A stretch of DNA of 64,000 nucleotides from an uncultured Aquimarina sp. (GTDB lineage Bacteria; Bacteroidota; Bacteroidia; Flavobacteriales; Flavobacteriaceae), in NCBI GenBank assembly GCA_947500545.1, contig CANMSO010000006.1:186001-250000 (forward strand), written 5' to 3'. Under the pieces are notes generated by a model that saw nothing but the letters and a program-made list of their open reading frames with translations, was not told the DNA's origin and did not search any database. The position numbers and the translations under genes are program-made. Each line of letters opens with the position of its first letter. Within the stretch, counting starts at the first letter, position 1. Shown in pieces: positions 43,955-52,447 of the stretch.

Positions 43955-44536
43955 CTAATCCAATACAGATAAAGCAAGATGCACTGAATTTTTTAATTCA
44001 TCTCTTGAAGCTCCTGTTTTAAGCATCACCTTCAACCCATTATTAAATGTAAACAAAAAGGAAGCGATAGCTTTTAAATCTTTATTCGGGGCAATTTCTT
44101 TGCGCTCTACTCCCAAACTTAAATGATCATAGAACAGTTCTTCAAAAACTATTCTGTTTTCTTTAACTATGTTAAAAATCATTTCATCATCAGAAGCCAA
44201 TTCTGTAGTAGAGTTTACAACAAAACAACCTTTCTTTTCGGTATCTTTTATTCCTTCATCTACCACCAACAAAAATAAATTTAAAAAACCTTCTTTTATT
44301 GAAGAATGTGAATACAAAAAAGTCTTTAACTCATCCAAAGATGTTTTTCTATATAATCTAAAAGCTTGTAAGAATAATTCCTTTTTACCTCCATAAGTAT
44401 CATAAATACTCGCTCTATTAATCCCCAAGTCATTCACTAAATCCTGAATAGAAGTAGCGTAAAACCCTTGTTTCCAAAATAACTTCATTGCCTTTTCTAA
44501 GACTTCTTCTCTGTCAAATAATTTAATTCTTGGCAT
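43955..44536 (-). CDS. TetR/AcrR-family transcriptional regulator
   Basis: 193 aa. N-terminal helix-turn-helix EKAMKLFWKQGFYATSIQDL followed by GINRASIYDTYGGKKELFLQAF is the TetR_N signature; the C-terminal helical ligand domain (TetR_C, about 80-190) is of the QacR/YxaF-like type. It follows the ABM-domain gene on the same strand. Sequence GAACAATCGTTCC overlapping the -7 box of this gene recurs before the ABM gene, so both are probably its targets. Confidence 0.9.
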   Translation of the reverse strand: MPRIKLFDREEVLEKAMKLFWKQGFYATSIQDLVNDLGINRASIYDTYGGKKELFLQAFRLYRKTSLDELKTFLYSHSSIKEGFLNLFLLVVDEGIKDTEKKGCFVVNSTTELASDDEMIFNIVKENRIVFEELFYDHLSLGVERKEIAPNKDLKAIASFLFTFNNGLKVMLKTGASRDELKNSVHLALSVLD

Positions 44537-44590
44537 AACTTGTAGTATTAACTAAGATCGCGGATAGCCATCTGCGATCTTATAATATTA

Positions 44591-44610
44591 GAACAATCGT
44601 TCCAAAATTA
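44591..44610 (-). promoter_or_regulatory. TetR-gene promoter with overlapping operator
   Basis: Minus-strand TAATTTTG (44610-44603, exact TAnnTTTG) overlaps the inverted repeat GGAACGATTGTTC (44603-44591). Suits autorepression. The same element occurs at 45180-45192. Confidence 0.6.
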
Positions 44611-44675
44611 CTCAAAAAAATATAGAATTCAATACTTGTTTACCCCTTTTGTATAAAGCAGTACATCTAATTCTC

Positions 44676-45128
44676 TTATTTTTTGCTCGCAGCCAAATTA
44701 ACCGAAATCACTTGGTAAGGATGATAGTCTGGTGAGGCATTACTAAAAACCTCTAACATGTTTGGGGCTTTTCCTGCTTCAATGAGTTTCACTGCTTGTT
44801 GAAGTGAAGCAGCGTCTTTCCATTGTGCATATACAATGATATGATCACTATCGAGGCTTTTATGAATATTAGCCGATATAAAACCAGGTTGATATCTCAT
44901 TGTTTCTGTCATTCCTTTTTGGAGTAATTGAACAACCTCATCCTGTTGCCCTTCTTTTGGTGTAATTACATTAATAACCGTGAAATTACTAGTATCTGCG
45001 TCAATAACTGCTTTGTCGCTTATCGCTCTGGAGTTAGGCATAAAGCTTTGCGTAATTAATAAAAAACTAAGACCTACGAATGATAGCATCAAGATTCTTT
45101 GATAACGAATATTTATTAAATTTTTCAT
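44676..45128 (-). CDS. ABM-domain (antibiotic biosynthesis monooxygenase-like) exported protein
   Basis: 150 aa. Hydrophobic N-terminus (ILMLSFVGLSFLLITQS) is a membrane anchor or signal. The rest is one ABM ferredoxin-like domain: FTVINVITPKEGQQDEVVQ, TMRYQPGFISANIHKSLDSD, VYAQWKDAASLQQAV. Such small dimeric domains occur in quinol monooxygenases and stress proteins. Upstream of and probably co-regulated with the TetR gene. Confidence 0.75.
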   Translation of the reverse strand: MKNLINIRYQRILMLSFVGLSFLLITQSFMPNSRAISDKAVIDADTSNFTVINVITPKEGQQDEVVQLLQKGMTETMRYQPGFISANIHKSLDSDHIIVYAQWKDAASLQQAVKLIEAGKAPNMLEVFSNASPDYHPYQVISVNLAASKK

Positions 45129-45179
45129 TTTAATTTAATTTTTAGTTAAACATATTTTCAATATAAAATTATAATAATA

Positions 45180-45195
45180 GAATGATCGTTCCAAA
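45180..45195 (-). promoter_or_regulatory. TetR-type operator before the ABM gene
   Basis: GAATGATCGTTCCAAA, sharing 14 of 16 bases and its flanks (TAATAnTA before it) with GAACAATCGTTCCAAA at 44591-44606. It lies 52-67 bp upstream of the ABM start. Confidence 0.55.
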
Positions 45196-45220
45196 TAATT
45201 AACAAAAAATTAATCATTAT

Positions 45221-45252
45221 AAAAAACCGGTCACAGTAATAACTGTGACCGG
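45221..45252 (-). terminator. Terminator after the 111-aa hypothetical gene
   Basis: Perfect CCGGTCACAGT / ACTGTGACCGG stem with a 4-nt loop and a T6 run on the minus strand, about 105 bp past the stop at 45357. Confidence 0.8.
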
Positions 45253-45356
45253 AAGGTTTAAAAATTTATATATACTCTTACTAAATTCGCAGGCATATTG
45301 GGAGGTTTTCGCCCTAACATTCCTATTACTTTAAAGACATAAGTAACTAATGTTTG

Positions 45357-45692
45357 TTAGCTATAACTTATCTCAACTTTTCGTAACAAGCCTATTTCTA
45401 TATATTCTGAGATTTTATCGGATTTCCCAATCTTATCAGTTTCTATTGGTATCCATCCATCTATCTTAATCATATCATTAGGATTGCTACTAAAAAACAT
45501 TTCATATTCGTAATTCATCGAACCGTTTTTAGACAAAGTAGCTTTTCGATTATTCTTTACTTTATCTGCGATTCTTTTCTGGACAATCTCAATTTTTGAA
45601 GATAAATCGAGGTTTTCTGTATCTCTATGCACCTCTACATCTAAAAACTCTCCTATTGACGCCATAATTAACTCTTCTATATTCATAAGCAT
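45357..45692 (-). CDS. Hypothetical protein (about 110 aa)
   Basis: Starts at 45692 (MLMNIEELIMAS) or 45686 (MNIEELIMAS). Charged alpha/beta protein with no signal or Cys; DLSSKIEIVQKRIADKVKNN is helical, then MNYEYEMFFSSNPNDMIKIDGW. I do not recognise it. A good terminator follows and a TATACCCTA...TAGGGTATA repeat lies upstream, so it is likely a real single-gene unit. Confidence 0.5.
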   Translation of the reverse strand: MLMNIEELIMASIGEFLDVEVHRDTENLDLSSKIEIVQKRIADKVKNNRKATLSKNGSMNYEYEMFFSSNPNDMIKIDGWIPIETDKIGKSDKISEYIEIGLLRKVEISYS

Positions 45693-46104
45693 AAAATTTG
45701 GTTACTACTACATACTAAATTTTGGGCATATCGTTTTTAAATTAATTTTCATTAAAATTAATATATACCCTACTTTTTATAGGGTATAAAAACAATAAAT
45801 AACTTTTTAAACACAATAAACCCCTTTAAAAAAGTCAAATTTATATATAAAACATGTAAAAATTAAAAACAACCCTCTATAAAATAGGGGTAGCTGCAAA
45901 TATTTATGTATTCTAAAGAAAAGTATTGTCAAAATTGTTGTTTTTGTAAAACAACAATTGAAAAAATCAGATATTTTAATCTTAATTCTCGGAAAAACAA
46001 AGACAATAAGCTTAGAATACAGCAGAATTTGTTAATAAAAGACTAAAAGCCGATTAAATTTCTAAAACTAGCAAGAGACTTTAATAGAAAGGAAGATTTA
46101 TATA
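45693..46104. other. Intergenic region with two CCCTA-type hairpins
   Basis: 412 bp without a gene. It contains a perfect TATACCCTA (45764-45772) / TAGGGTATA (45780-45788) hairpin and a second, imperfect ACCCTCTAT...ATAGGGGT repeat near 45871-45891. They could be operators of the 111-aa gene or ends of the nitrate reductase transcript; there are no strong T-tracts. Confidence 0.4.
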
Positions 46105-47547
46105 TTAAACGACTTCAATAACAATTTTCTCAAAATCGTTTTTGGAAGCATCACAAAGAGAACAAGAATAATCATTTGGTAAGTCACTAAAGTCTGTTCC
46201 CTCAGGAATTTCATGAACAATATCACCTAAAGAAGCATCGTAAATGGTTTTACAATCTCTGCATTGATAAACTTCTATTTCAAGAACTTCTTTCTGAACA
46301 GCTGCACCAGGGTTTTGATCATCCTCTTCGCTTCCTAAGTTTTCAAAATACGTCTTGGTAAGTTCTAGTAGTAGCTCTGGTAAATCCATACGACTAACAT
46401 CTTGAGCATATACCACATATTTTTTTGTATTTGGGTTAAAATTTTTAGCATGTAATAAGTTATATGTGGGACTAGTGTCAAAATCTTGAAGAACTTCGGG
46501 TATCTTATTCTTTTCGATCATGATTGAAGTAAAATACTTCTTCTGGTTTCGCTCGAATGCAATCCCAAAGGTCAATCCATAGGTACTTATATCTTTTTGA
46601 TCAAAATCCGTAACCAAAAACTTCTTAAGCTCCAGTGCCTCTTTATTATTAACCGGGATGTGCCAGTTTAGCTCTAAGGCAGAATGTCGAACATTTATCC
46701 CAAACTGCCCTAGCAATTTTTCTAGGGCTAATTTGCTTTCTTTAGGTATCCCTTTAAGTATAAAAGATTTCCATGGAGTCAAACATATCTTACCCACTTT
46801 GTGTTCAACGCAAAATTCGCAGAGTGCCCCTAAAAACTTTAGGTCATACTGATTGTTTCTCCAGTACAAGCCTAACCAATACTCATTCTCCCCCATTTTA
46901 TTCATCCCTTCATAATATGGAAAGGGGTTAAAATCAACTTTAAGGGATTTTTCTATTACTCTATTATTGGTATCTAAATTTTCGTTCAGAAATTGAAAAA
47001 GCTCATCTACATTTTTCAATTTTTGATATACCTCTTCTATCGCTTTAGCTATTTTTGCAATATCCCATGTATAAATCAATACCGGATAATACATTTCTTC
47101 CCAACCAGGTAATTTCAAAAACAGATACCAATAATCTTCATAAGAAGAAGCTATAAAATTTAAGTCACCTGTAAATAACGGTACTATCTGTTGTTTAGGG
47201 TCTACAATATTTATTCTTAGCTCTGGTTTGTGCCTAAACTCTTCTAAAACATACAAATAAGTTGTTCCTCGTAACCACACAGTTGCATTAAAAATATCAA
47301 TAGAAACATAAGAACAACAAATGTTTTGCTGACTTTCTGAAGCAAAAAAAGAGGAATCAAATGAGTTATGCACAGCAATTGTATCTCCTTTCTTGTCTTT
47401 AAGAGGGAATATAATATCTTGTCTGGATCCAAAATGAAATGTATCTAATCCCAAATCTTGTGCATGATTTATAATACGTTGTAATTCTACAGGAGATAAT
47501 ACACCTCCTTTAACATCAACTCTCTGTAAGGCTTGTTCTTTTTCCAT
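46105..47547 (-). CDS. Sulfite/nitrite-reductase-like protein fused to C-terminal rubredoxin
   Basis: 480 aa. The first ~420 residues resemble two NiR/SiR ferredoxin-like half-domains (LDTFHFGSRQDIIFPL; LKFLGALCEFCVEHKVGKIC followed by LTPWKSFILKGI), but the C-x5/6-C...C-x3-C set that binds siroheme and Fe4S4 is absent. Residues 429-480 are a canonical rubredoxin (C429-x2-C432, C462-x2-C465; YDASLGD, LPNDYSCSLC). The gene starts 2 bp after the nitrate reductase stop. Likely role: electron carrier or partner of nitrate/nitrite reduction; a catalytic role is unlikely without siroheme ligands. Confidence 0.75.
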   Translation of the reverse strand: MEKEQALQRVDVKGGVLSPVELQRIINHAQDLGLDTFHFGSRQDIIFPLKDKKGDTIAVHNSFDSSFFASESQQNICCSYVSIDIFNATVWLRGTTYLYVLEEFRHKPELRINIVDPKQQIVPLFTGDLNFIASSYEDYWYLFLKLPGWEEMYYPVLIYTWDIAKIAKAIEEVYQKLKNVDELFQFLNENLDTNNRVIEKSLKVDFNPFPYYEGMNKMGENEYWLGLYWRNNQYDLKFLGALCEFCVEHKVGKICLTPWKSFILKGIPKESKLALEKLLGQFGINVRHSALELNWHIPVNNKEALELKKFLVTDFDQKDISTYGLTFGIAFERNQKKYFTSIMIEKNKIPEVLQDFDTSPTYNLLHAKNFNPNTKKYVVYAQDVSRMDLPELLLELTKTYFENLGSEEDDQNPGAAVQKEVLEIEVYQCRDCKTIYDASLGDIVHEIPEGTDFSDLPNDYSCSLCDASKNDFEKIVIEVV

Positions 47548-47549
47548 AA

Positions 47550-50500
47550 TTAGGTCAATTGCATTACATTATTTAGCACTTCTTTTACTTCAGGTTTACA
47601 ACTCCCGCAACCTAGGCCTGCACCTGTTGCATTACACAGTTCTGTGAAGTTTTCACATCCTGATTTTATAACTTGTTCTAGATTTCCTTCTCCCACCTGG
47701 CTACAAGAGCAGATAAGCTTACCTAAAACCGGTTCTCCTGGCTGAGAGGATCTTAACAATTCTTCGCGTTTTTCTGATAGTTCTATTTTATCTTCAATTA
47801 AACGTTTGAAATCAGCAAACTCCTTTTTATCTCCCATCAAAATAGCACCTACCAGTCTATCGTCTTTTACAATACATTTTTTATAAAAACGTTTTCTAAC
47901 ATCCATAAAAATCACTTCTTCAAATGAGGGGTCGTTTTTTGGCATATCTATACTACCTACACTACAAAGATCTAGGTCTTCAAACTTGAGAATATTCATA
48001 AATACAGAACCTCGATATATTGCACTAAAATCACCTAATAAGTACTTCGCTACAATATCCGCTTGTTGCTCTGCTGCCGCTGTAATACCATAAAGATTTC
48101 CTTCAAATTCAGCAATTTCTCCTATTGCAAAAATATTTGAATCACTGGATTGTAAATATTGATTTACCAAAATTCCACGACGACAATCTACTCCTATTCT
48201 TTTTGCTAAATCTATATTTGGAATCGTACCTATAGAGTATACTACTGCATTACAATTAAAAGATTTTCCCGATTTTAGATTAACCACTAAATCTCCGGTA
48301 TTTTGATTAAAAACGGTATCTACTTCATTGTCAAAATGAATCTGAATTCCTTTTTCTTGTACATCTTCTGCTAGTAAACGACTAGCAACAATATCTAGTT
48401 GACGTTCCATCAAACGGTTTCCTCGTTGTACGATAGTAATTTTCACCTCTTTTTTACGAAGCGCCGCGGCCAATTCAAGACCTAATAACCCACCTCCAAC
48501 GATTGTAACATGCTGTTCATTCTCTAGCAAACCTGTTTGACTTAAATAGGTTTTCAATTTATCTGCATCACTCCGATCACGCATTGTAAACCTACCTGGT
48601 AAATGAATAGGAACTTCTTTTGGTACAAAAGCGCGACTACCAGTAGCCATAAGAACGATATCATAGTCATGCTTTTGCCCTTTACTATCAATAATATACT
48701 GTTCTTCTCTATTAATTTCCTCGATAGGATTGCTTGTAGATAAAGTCACATTCAGAGATTCCATACTCCCTTCCCGCATTTTCTGTAACTGCTCCCATGA
48801 TAACTCTTCACTCACATATTCGGGCAATAAAACCCTATTATAGAATGGATATGGTTCTTTTGAAAACACTATGATTTCATCATCAGTATTATACTCTCTG
48901 TAGGTTTGAATGAAACGATAAGCAGCAGTCCCAGCACCTATAATACAAATCTTCTGTTTAGGCTTAATGTATCCCGAAACCTGAACTGCAGAAAACTTAA
49001 AATCTGGTTCTTTAGAAATTGGATCAATTATGCTTGTGGTAAGATTATTAGCTCTACCATAATCATTACCCAAAACTTTACCCCAATGCATAGGAAGAAA
49101 AACGACTCCTTTATTAATCGTATCACTCACTTTTATTTTAACCTGTACCTTACCTCGTTTACTTTCTACTACGGCGATATCTCCATCTCTAAGCTTTCGT
49201 AAAAAAGCATCTACCTGGTTCATTTCTAAATAAGGATCCGGCACATGGGTAAGAAGCCGGTTTACTTTACCTGTTTTTGTTCTGGTATGCCATTGATCTC
49301 TTACTCTTCCTGTAGTAAGAATTAGTGGATGTTTTTTGGTAAGCAACTCTGAAGTTGGTTTTATAAATCGAGGAACCACAAATTTTGCATTTCCGGTATT
49401 GGTATAGAATTTTTTATCTTCAAAAAGGCGCAGTGTCCCTTTATGGTTATTTTCGGGCACAGGCCACTGAAAACTTCCTTCTGTTTTCAAGCGTTCGTAA
49501 CTAAGCCCAGAAATATCAATATTGGTTCCTTTAGTAAGTCTACAATGTTCTTTATAAACTTCTTCAACCCCATTATACTCAAATCCTTTGTACCCCATCT
49601 TTCGAGCAAAATTCCAAAGAATTTCTGCGTCAGGTAATGCCTCTCCTGGTGGATCCACTACTTTGTTCAAATAAGTTATACGACGTTCACTATTAGTCAT
49701 CGTACCTTCTTTTTCTGCCCAACCTGCAGCAGGAAGTATCAAATCGGCATATTCTGTGGTCTCTGATCGATGAGATATATCCTGAACTATAACAAATTTT
49801 GCTTGTTTTAGAGCTTTTTCGATCTTATTTGAGTTGGGAAGACTCACCAATGGATTTGTACATATAATCCAAATTGCCTTAAGCTTACCACTCTCTAAAG
49901 CATCAAACATTTCGGTAGCTGTAAGACCAGGTTTTGCCAAAATCTCTTTCCCTCCCCAAAAATTTGCAACTTCTCTCCTGTGATCATCATTTGTTAAATC
50001 CCTATGTGCCGCTAAAAGATTAGCCATTCCTCCCACTTCTCGTCCTCCCATAGCATTGGGCTGTCCTGTAAGAGAAAATGGTCCTGACCCAGGTTTACCT
50101 ATATGACCAGTTAGTAATGAAAGATTAAGAAGGGCATTATTTTTGTAAACTCCTATAGAACTTTGATTAAGTCCCATTGCCCATAGCGTTATAAATCCCT
50201 TTGCATCTGCAATATAGGAAGCAGCTTTTTTAATATCTGCTATTGATACGCCACATATTTTGGCAGATTCTGAAAGAGAAGTAGTCTGTAATGATTTTTT
50301 AAGTGCATCAAAATTATCCGTATGATTAGTAATAAAGCTTTTATCGATTTTTTTTCTATCAATCAATCTTTTAGCAATTGCATTGTATAATACCACATCT
50401 GTACCTGGAAGAATTTGTAAATGTAAATCTGCTATATCACATGACTGTGTTCTTCTTGGGTCTACAACAATGATCTTTGTATTGGGATTCTTTTCTTTAT

Positions 50501-51071
50501 GCGCCTCTATTCTTCTAAATAAGATAGGATGGCACCAAGCTGGATTTGCTCCTGCTATCATAAAACAATCTGCAAGCTCAATATCTTCATAGGCAATCGG
50601 CACACTATCTTCTCCTAATGCTTGTTTGTATCCCACTACAGCAGAACTCATACATAATCTAGAATTGGTATCTATGTTGTTAGTTCCTATAAAACCTTTG
50701 GCTAACTTATTAACCAAATAATACTCTTCGGTAAGACATTGCCCCGACACATAAAAACCAACGCTATCTGGGCCATATTTTTGTACCATAGTATTAAAAA
50801 CAGCGGCAGCTCTATCCAACGCTTGATCCCAAGATACCTTTTGACGTTCATGTCCTTTACTCCATCGCATTTCAGGATATAAAATTCTATCACTCTTATC
50901 TTGAACCACATGATGAAGATTCATTCCTTTAGAACATAACATCCCTTGATTAACTGGATGATCTGGGTCACCCTTTACAGTTATTACGCCTTTTGTGTCT
51001 TTTTTCGCAATAATTCCGCAACCTACACCGCAGTAAGAACATGTTGTTTTATATGATTTGAATGCAGACAT
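47550..51071 (-). CDS. nasA: Assimilatory nitrate reductase fused to FAD reductase and BFD domain
   Basis: 1173 aa. Residues 1-~700: molybdopterin oxidoreductase with an N-terminal Fe4S4 site (C11, C14, C18, C46 in CSYCGVGCG...CSKG), MGD-binding segments (GANPAWCHPILFRR; GQPNAMGGREVGG) and a C-terminal molydopterin-binding barrel. From ~705: an NAD(P)H/FAD pyridine-nucleotide reductase (KICIIGAGTAAYRFIQTYRE; VTIVGGGLLGLELAAALRK; FAIGEIAEF). From ~1115: a BFD-like [2Fe-2S] domain (CSCSQVGEGN; GAGLGCGSCKPEV). One chain could thus take electrons from NAD(P)H to nitrate, work done by NasA plus NasB/NasC in other bacteria. No signal peptide, so cytoplasmic. Confidence 0.92.
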   Translation of the reverse strand: MSAFKSYKTTCSYCGVGCGIIAKKDTKGVITVKGDPDHPVNQGMLCSKGMNLHHVVQDKSDRILYPEMRWSKGHERQKVSWDQALDRAAAVFNTMVQKYGPDSVGFYVSGQCLTEEYYLVNKLAKGFIGTNNIDTNSRLCMSSAVVGYKQALGEDSVPIAYEDIELADCFMIAGANPAWCHPILFRRIEAHKEKNPNTKIIVVDPRRTQSCDIADLHLQILPGTDVVLYNAIAKRLIDRKKIDKSFITNHTDNFDALKKSLQTTSLSESAKICGVSIADIKKAASYIADAKGFITLWAMGLNQSSIGVYKNNALLNLSLLTGHIGKPGSGPFSLTGQPNAMGGREVGGMANLLAAHRDLTNDDHRREVANFWGGKEILAKPGLTATEMFDALESGKLKAIWIICTNPLVSLPNSNKIEKALKQAKFVIVQDISHRSETTEYADLILPAAGWAEKEGTMTNSERRITYLNKVVDPPGEALPDAEILWNFARKMGYKGFEYNGVEEVYKEHCRLTKGTNIDISGLSYERLKTEGSFQWPVPENNHKGTLRLFEDKKFYTNTGNAKFVVPRFIKPTSELLTKKHPLILTTGRVRDQWHTRTKTGKVNRLLTHVPDPYLEMNQVDAFLRKLRDGDIAVVESKRGKVQVKIKVSDTINKGVVFLPMHWGKVLGNDYGRANNLTTSIIDPISKEPDFKFSAVQVSGYIKPKQKICIIGAGTAAYRFIQTYREYNTDDEIIVFSKEPYPFYNRVLLPEYVSEELSWEQLQKMREGSMESLNVTLSTSNPIEEINREEQYIIDSKGQKHDYDIVLMATGSRAFVPKEVPIHLPGRFTMRDRSDADKLKTYLSQTGLLENEQHVTIVGGGLLGLELAAALRKKEVKITIVQRGNRLMERQLDIVASRLLAEDVQEKGIQIHFDNEVDTVFNQNTGDLVVNLKSGKSFNCNAVVYSIGTIPNIDLAKRIGVDCRRGILVNQYLQSSDSNIFAIGEIAEFEGNLYGITAAAEQQADIVAKYLLGDFSAIYRGSVFMNILKFEDLDLCSVGSIDMPKNDPSFEEVIFMDVRKRFYKKCIVKDDRLVGAILMGDKKEFADFKRLIEDKIELSEKREELLRSSQPGEPVLGKLICSCSQVGEGNLEQVIKSGCENFTELCNATGAGLGCGSCKPEVKEVLNNVMQLT

Positions 51072-51098
51072 ATATCGTTAGGTAGTATTTTTCAACCT

Positions 51099-51120
51099 CA
51101 AAACTAAGTATAAATACGTA
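51099..51120 (-). promoter_or_regulatory. Nitrate reductase promoter with nitrate-regulon operator
   Basis: Minus strand: TACGTATTTATACTTA (51120-51105), whose terminal TA begins the -7 box TAGTTTTG (51106-51099). 28 bp upstream of the ATG. Same arrangement as before nrtA, the porin and nirB. Confidence 0.75.
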
Positions 51121-51242
51121 TCTCACATAACTTCAATACTACTTTCTATTCAAGAATCAAAAGAATTATTAATTCAATAAAATATAGCGGATTAAAAAAT
51201 GATAATAAGATTATTGAATGGTTTATTTTATCATATTCGACA

Positions 51243-51276
51243 CAAAAAAACCGGTCACAAACTAGTTGTAACCGGT
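51243..51276 (-). terminator. Terminator of the nrtABCD operon
   Basis: ACCGGTTACAA / TTGTGACCGGT stem (one mismatch), 5-nt loop, followed by T7 on the minus strand; about 335 bp past the last nrt stop. Confidence 0.75.
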
Positions 51277-51609
51277 AACACAAGAAACACTTAAAGCTAC
51301 TTTAGTTCTTTAAGGTTTCAACACTAAATTGTAATGAATTTATATTTTAAATTCTACGTATTATAAAAATATTAGGTGCAAAACAAAGCACGATAAAGTA
51401 TAAACTTTTTTCTAAACGTATAGGGAAGTGATTTAGTCTTTGAAAATTAAAGTTTTTTCAAAAAACAATGTAAAAGATATTTGTTTTACAATATACAAGC
51501 ACTAAGCCCCAAACTTGTTTGTATCAAAAAATCTATATCCACAAACAAGTTAAAGAAATAATGCTGTTTTAACAAAAAAAATGAAAAGTCTTTATTTTAA
51601 AAATGGTAA

Positions 51610-52434
51610 TTAATGCTCCAGAAAATTAATTAAATGCTCTCTATATTTATAATAATCCGGATGATCCAAAACATCTTTTCGTAAGCGAGGTCTTTCAAAA
51701 TCAATTTCCAGAATATCCCCTACTTTGGCCATTGGTCCGCTAGTCATCATAATTACTCTATCCGCCAAAAATATGGACTCATCTACATCATGCGTAATCA
51801 TGACGGCTGTAATTTTTTCCTGATTCCATACTTCAATCAATACATCTTGTAATTCACCTCGGGTTAGTGAATCTAACATTCCAAAAGGCTCATCAAGCAA
51901 TAATACTTTTGGTTTTATTGCAAATGCTCTGGCAATACCTACTCTTTGTTGCATTCCTTGTGATAACTCTTTAGCCTTTTTATGCATTGCATCCTCTAGT
52001 CCCACTTTAGCTAAATAATACTTAACAATATCATCTCTGTCTTTTTTGGTACCATGTCCAAAAACCTGTTTCACCCCTAACATTACGTTCTCATATGCGG
52101 TCATCCAAGGTAAAAGACTTGGAGACTGAAAAATGACTCCTCTATCAGGACCAGGGCCTTTTATTGTTTGATTATTAACTACAATAGTTCCTCTAGAAAT
52201 TGGATTAAGTCCTGCAATCATAGTAAGCAATGTAGATTTACCACAACCCGAATGGCCAATTATAGAAACAAATTCTTCGTGTTTAATTTTTAAATCCAAA
52301 TCATCCAATACAACATAATCGCCATTTGGAGTAGGATAAATTTTGGTGAGCTGAGAAATATCCATCATATATTTATCCTCAAACAACCCATTATCGGTTC
52401 TACGCATCACTGATTTTTCAAGTATTTCTTCCAT
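51610..52434 (-). CDS. nrtD: Nitrate ABC transporter ATP-binding protein (NrtD-like)
   Basis: 274 aa ABC ATPase. Walker A GHSGCGKSTLLTMIAGL, signature ELSQGMQQRVGIARAFAI, Walker B VLLLDEPFGMLDSL, H-loop MITHDVDES. Closest to the NrtC/NrtD/SsuB/TauB class. Last gene of the nrt operon; 13-bp gap to the previous ATPase gene. Unlike cyanobacterial NrtC, neither ATPase carries a fused substrate-binding domain. Confidence 0.88.
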   Translation of the reverse strand: MEEILEKSVMRRTDNGLFEDKYMMDISQLTKIYPTPNGDYVVLDDLDLKIKHEEFVSIIGHSGCGKSTLLTMIAGLNPISRGTIVVNNQTIKGPGPDRGVIFQSPSLLPWMTAYENVMLGVKQVFGHGTKKDRDDIVKYYLAKVGLEDAMHKKAKELSQGMQQRVGIARAFAIKPKVLLLDEPFGMLDSLTRGELQDVLIEVWNQEKITAVMITHDVDESIFLADRVIMMTSGPMAKVGDILEIDFERPRLRKDVLDHPDYYKYREHLINFLEH

Positions 52435-52447
52435 GTCGAATTCTTTT

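Larger units (their letters stand above)
51072..51609. other. Intergenic region between nrt and nitrate reductase genes
   Basis: 538 bp with no gene. On the minus strand it holds the nrt terminator (51243-51276) and the nitrate reductase promoter/operator (51099-51120). It also has two unexplained inverted repeats: TGTAAAA (51469-51475) / TTTTACA (51484-51490) and AACTTGTTTGT (51512-51522) / ACAAACAAGTT (51541-51551). Confidence 0.5.

Noticed and set aside
45764..45788. Riboswitch or terminator call for the TATACCCTA hairpin
   Set aside because: No T-tract and no known aptamer pattern; kept only as an unexplained inverted repeat.
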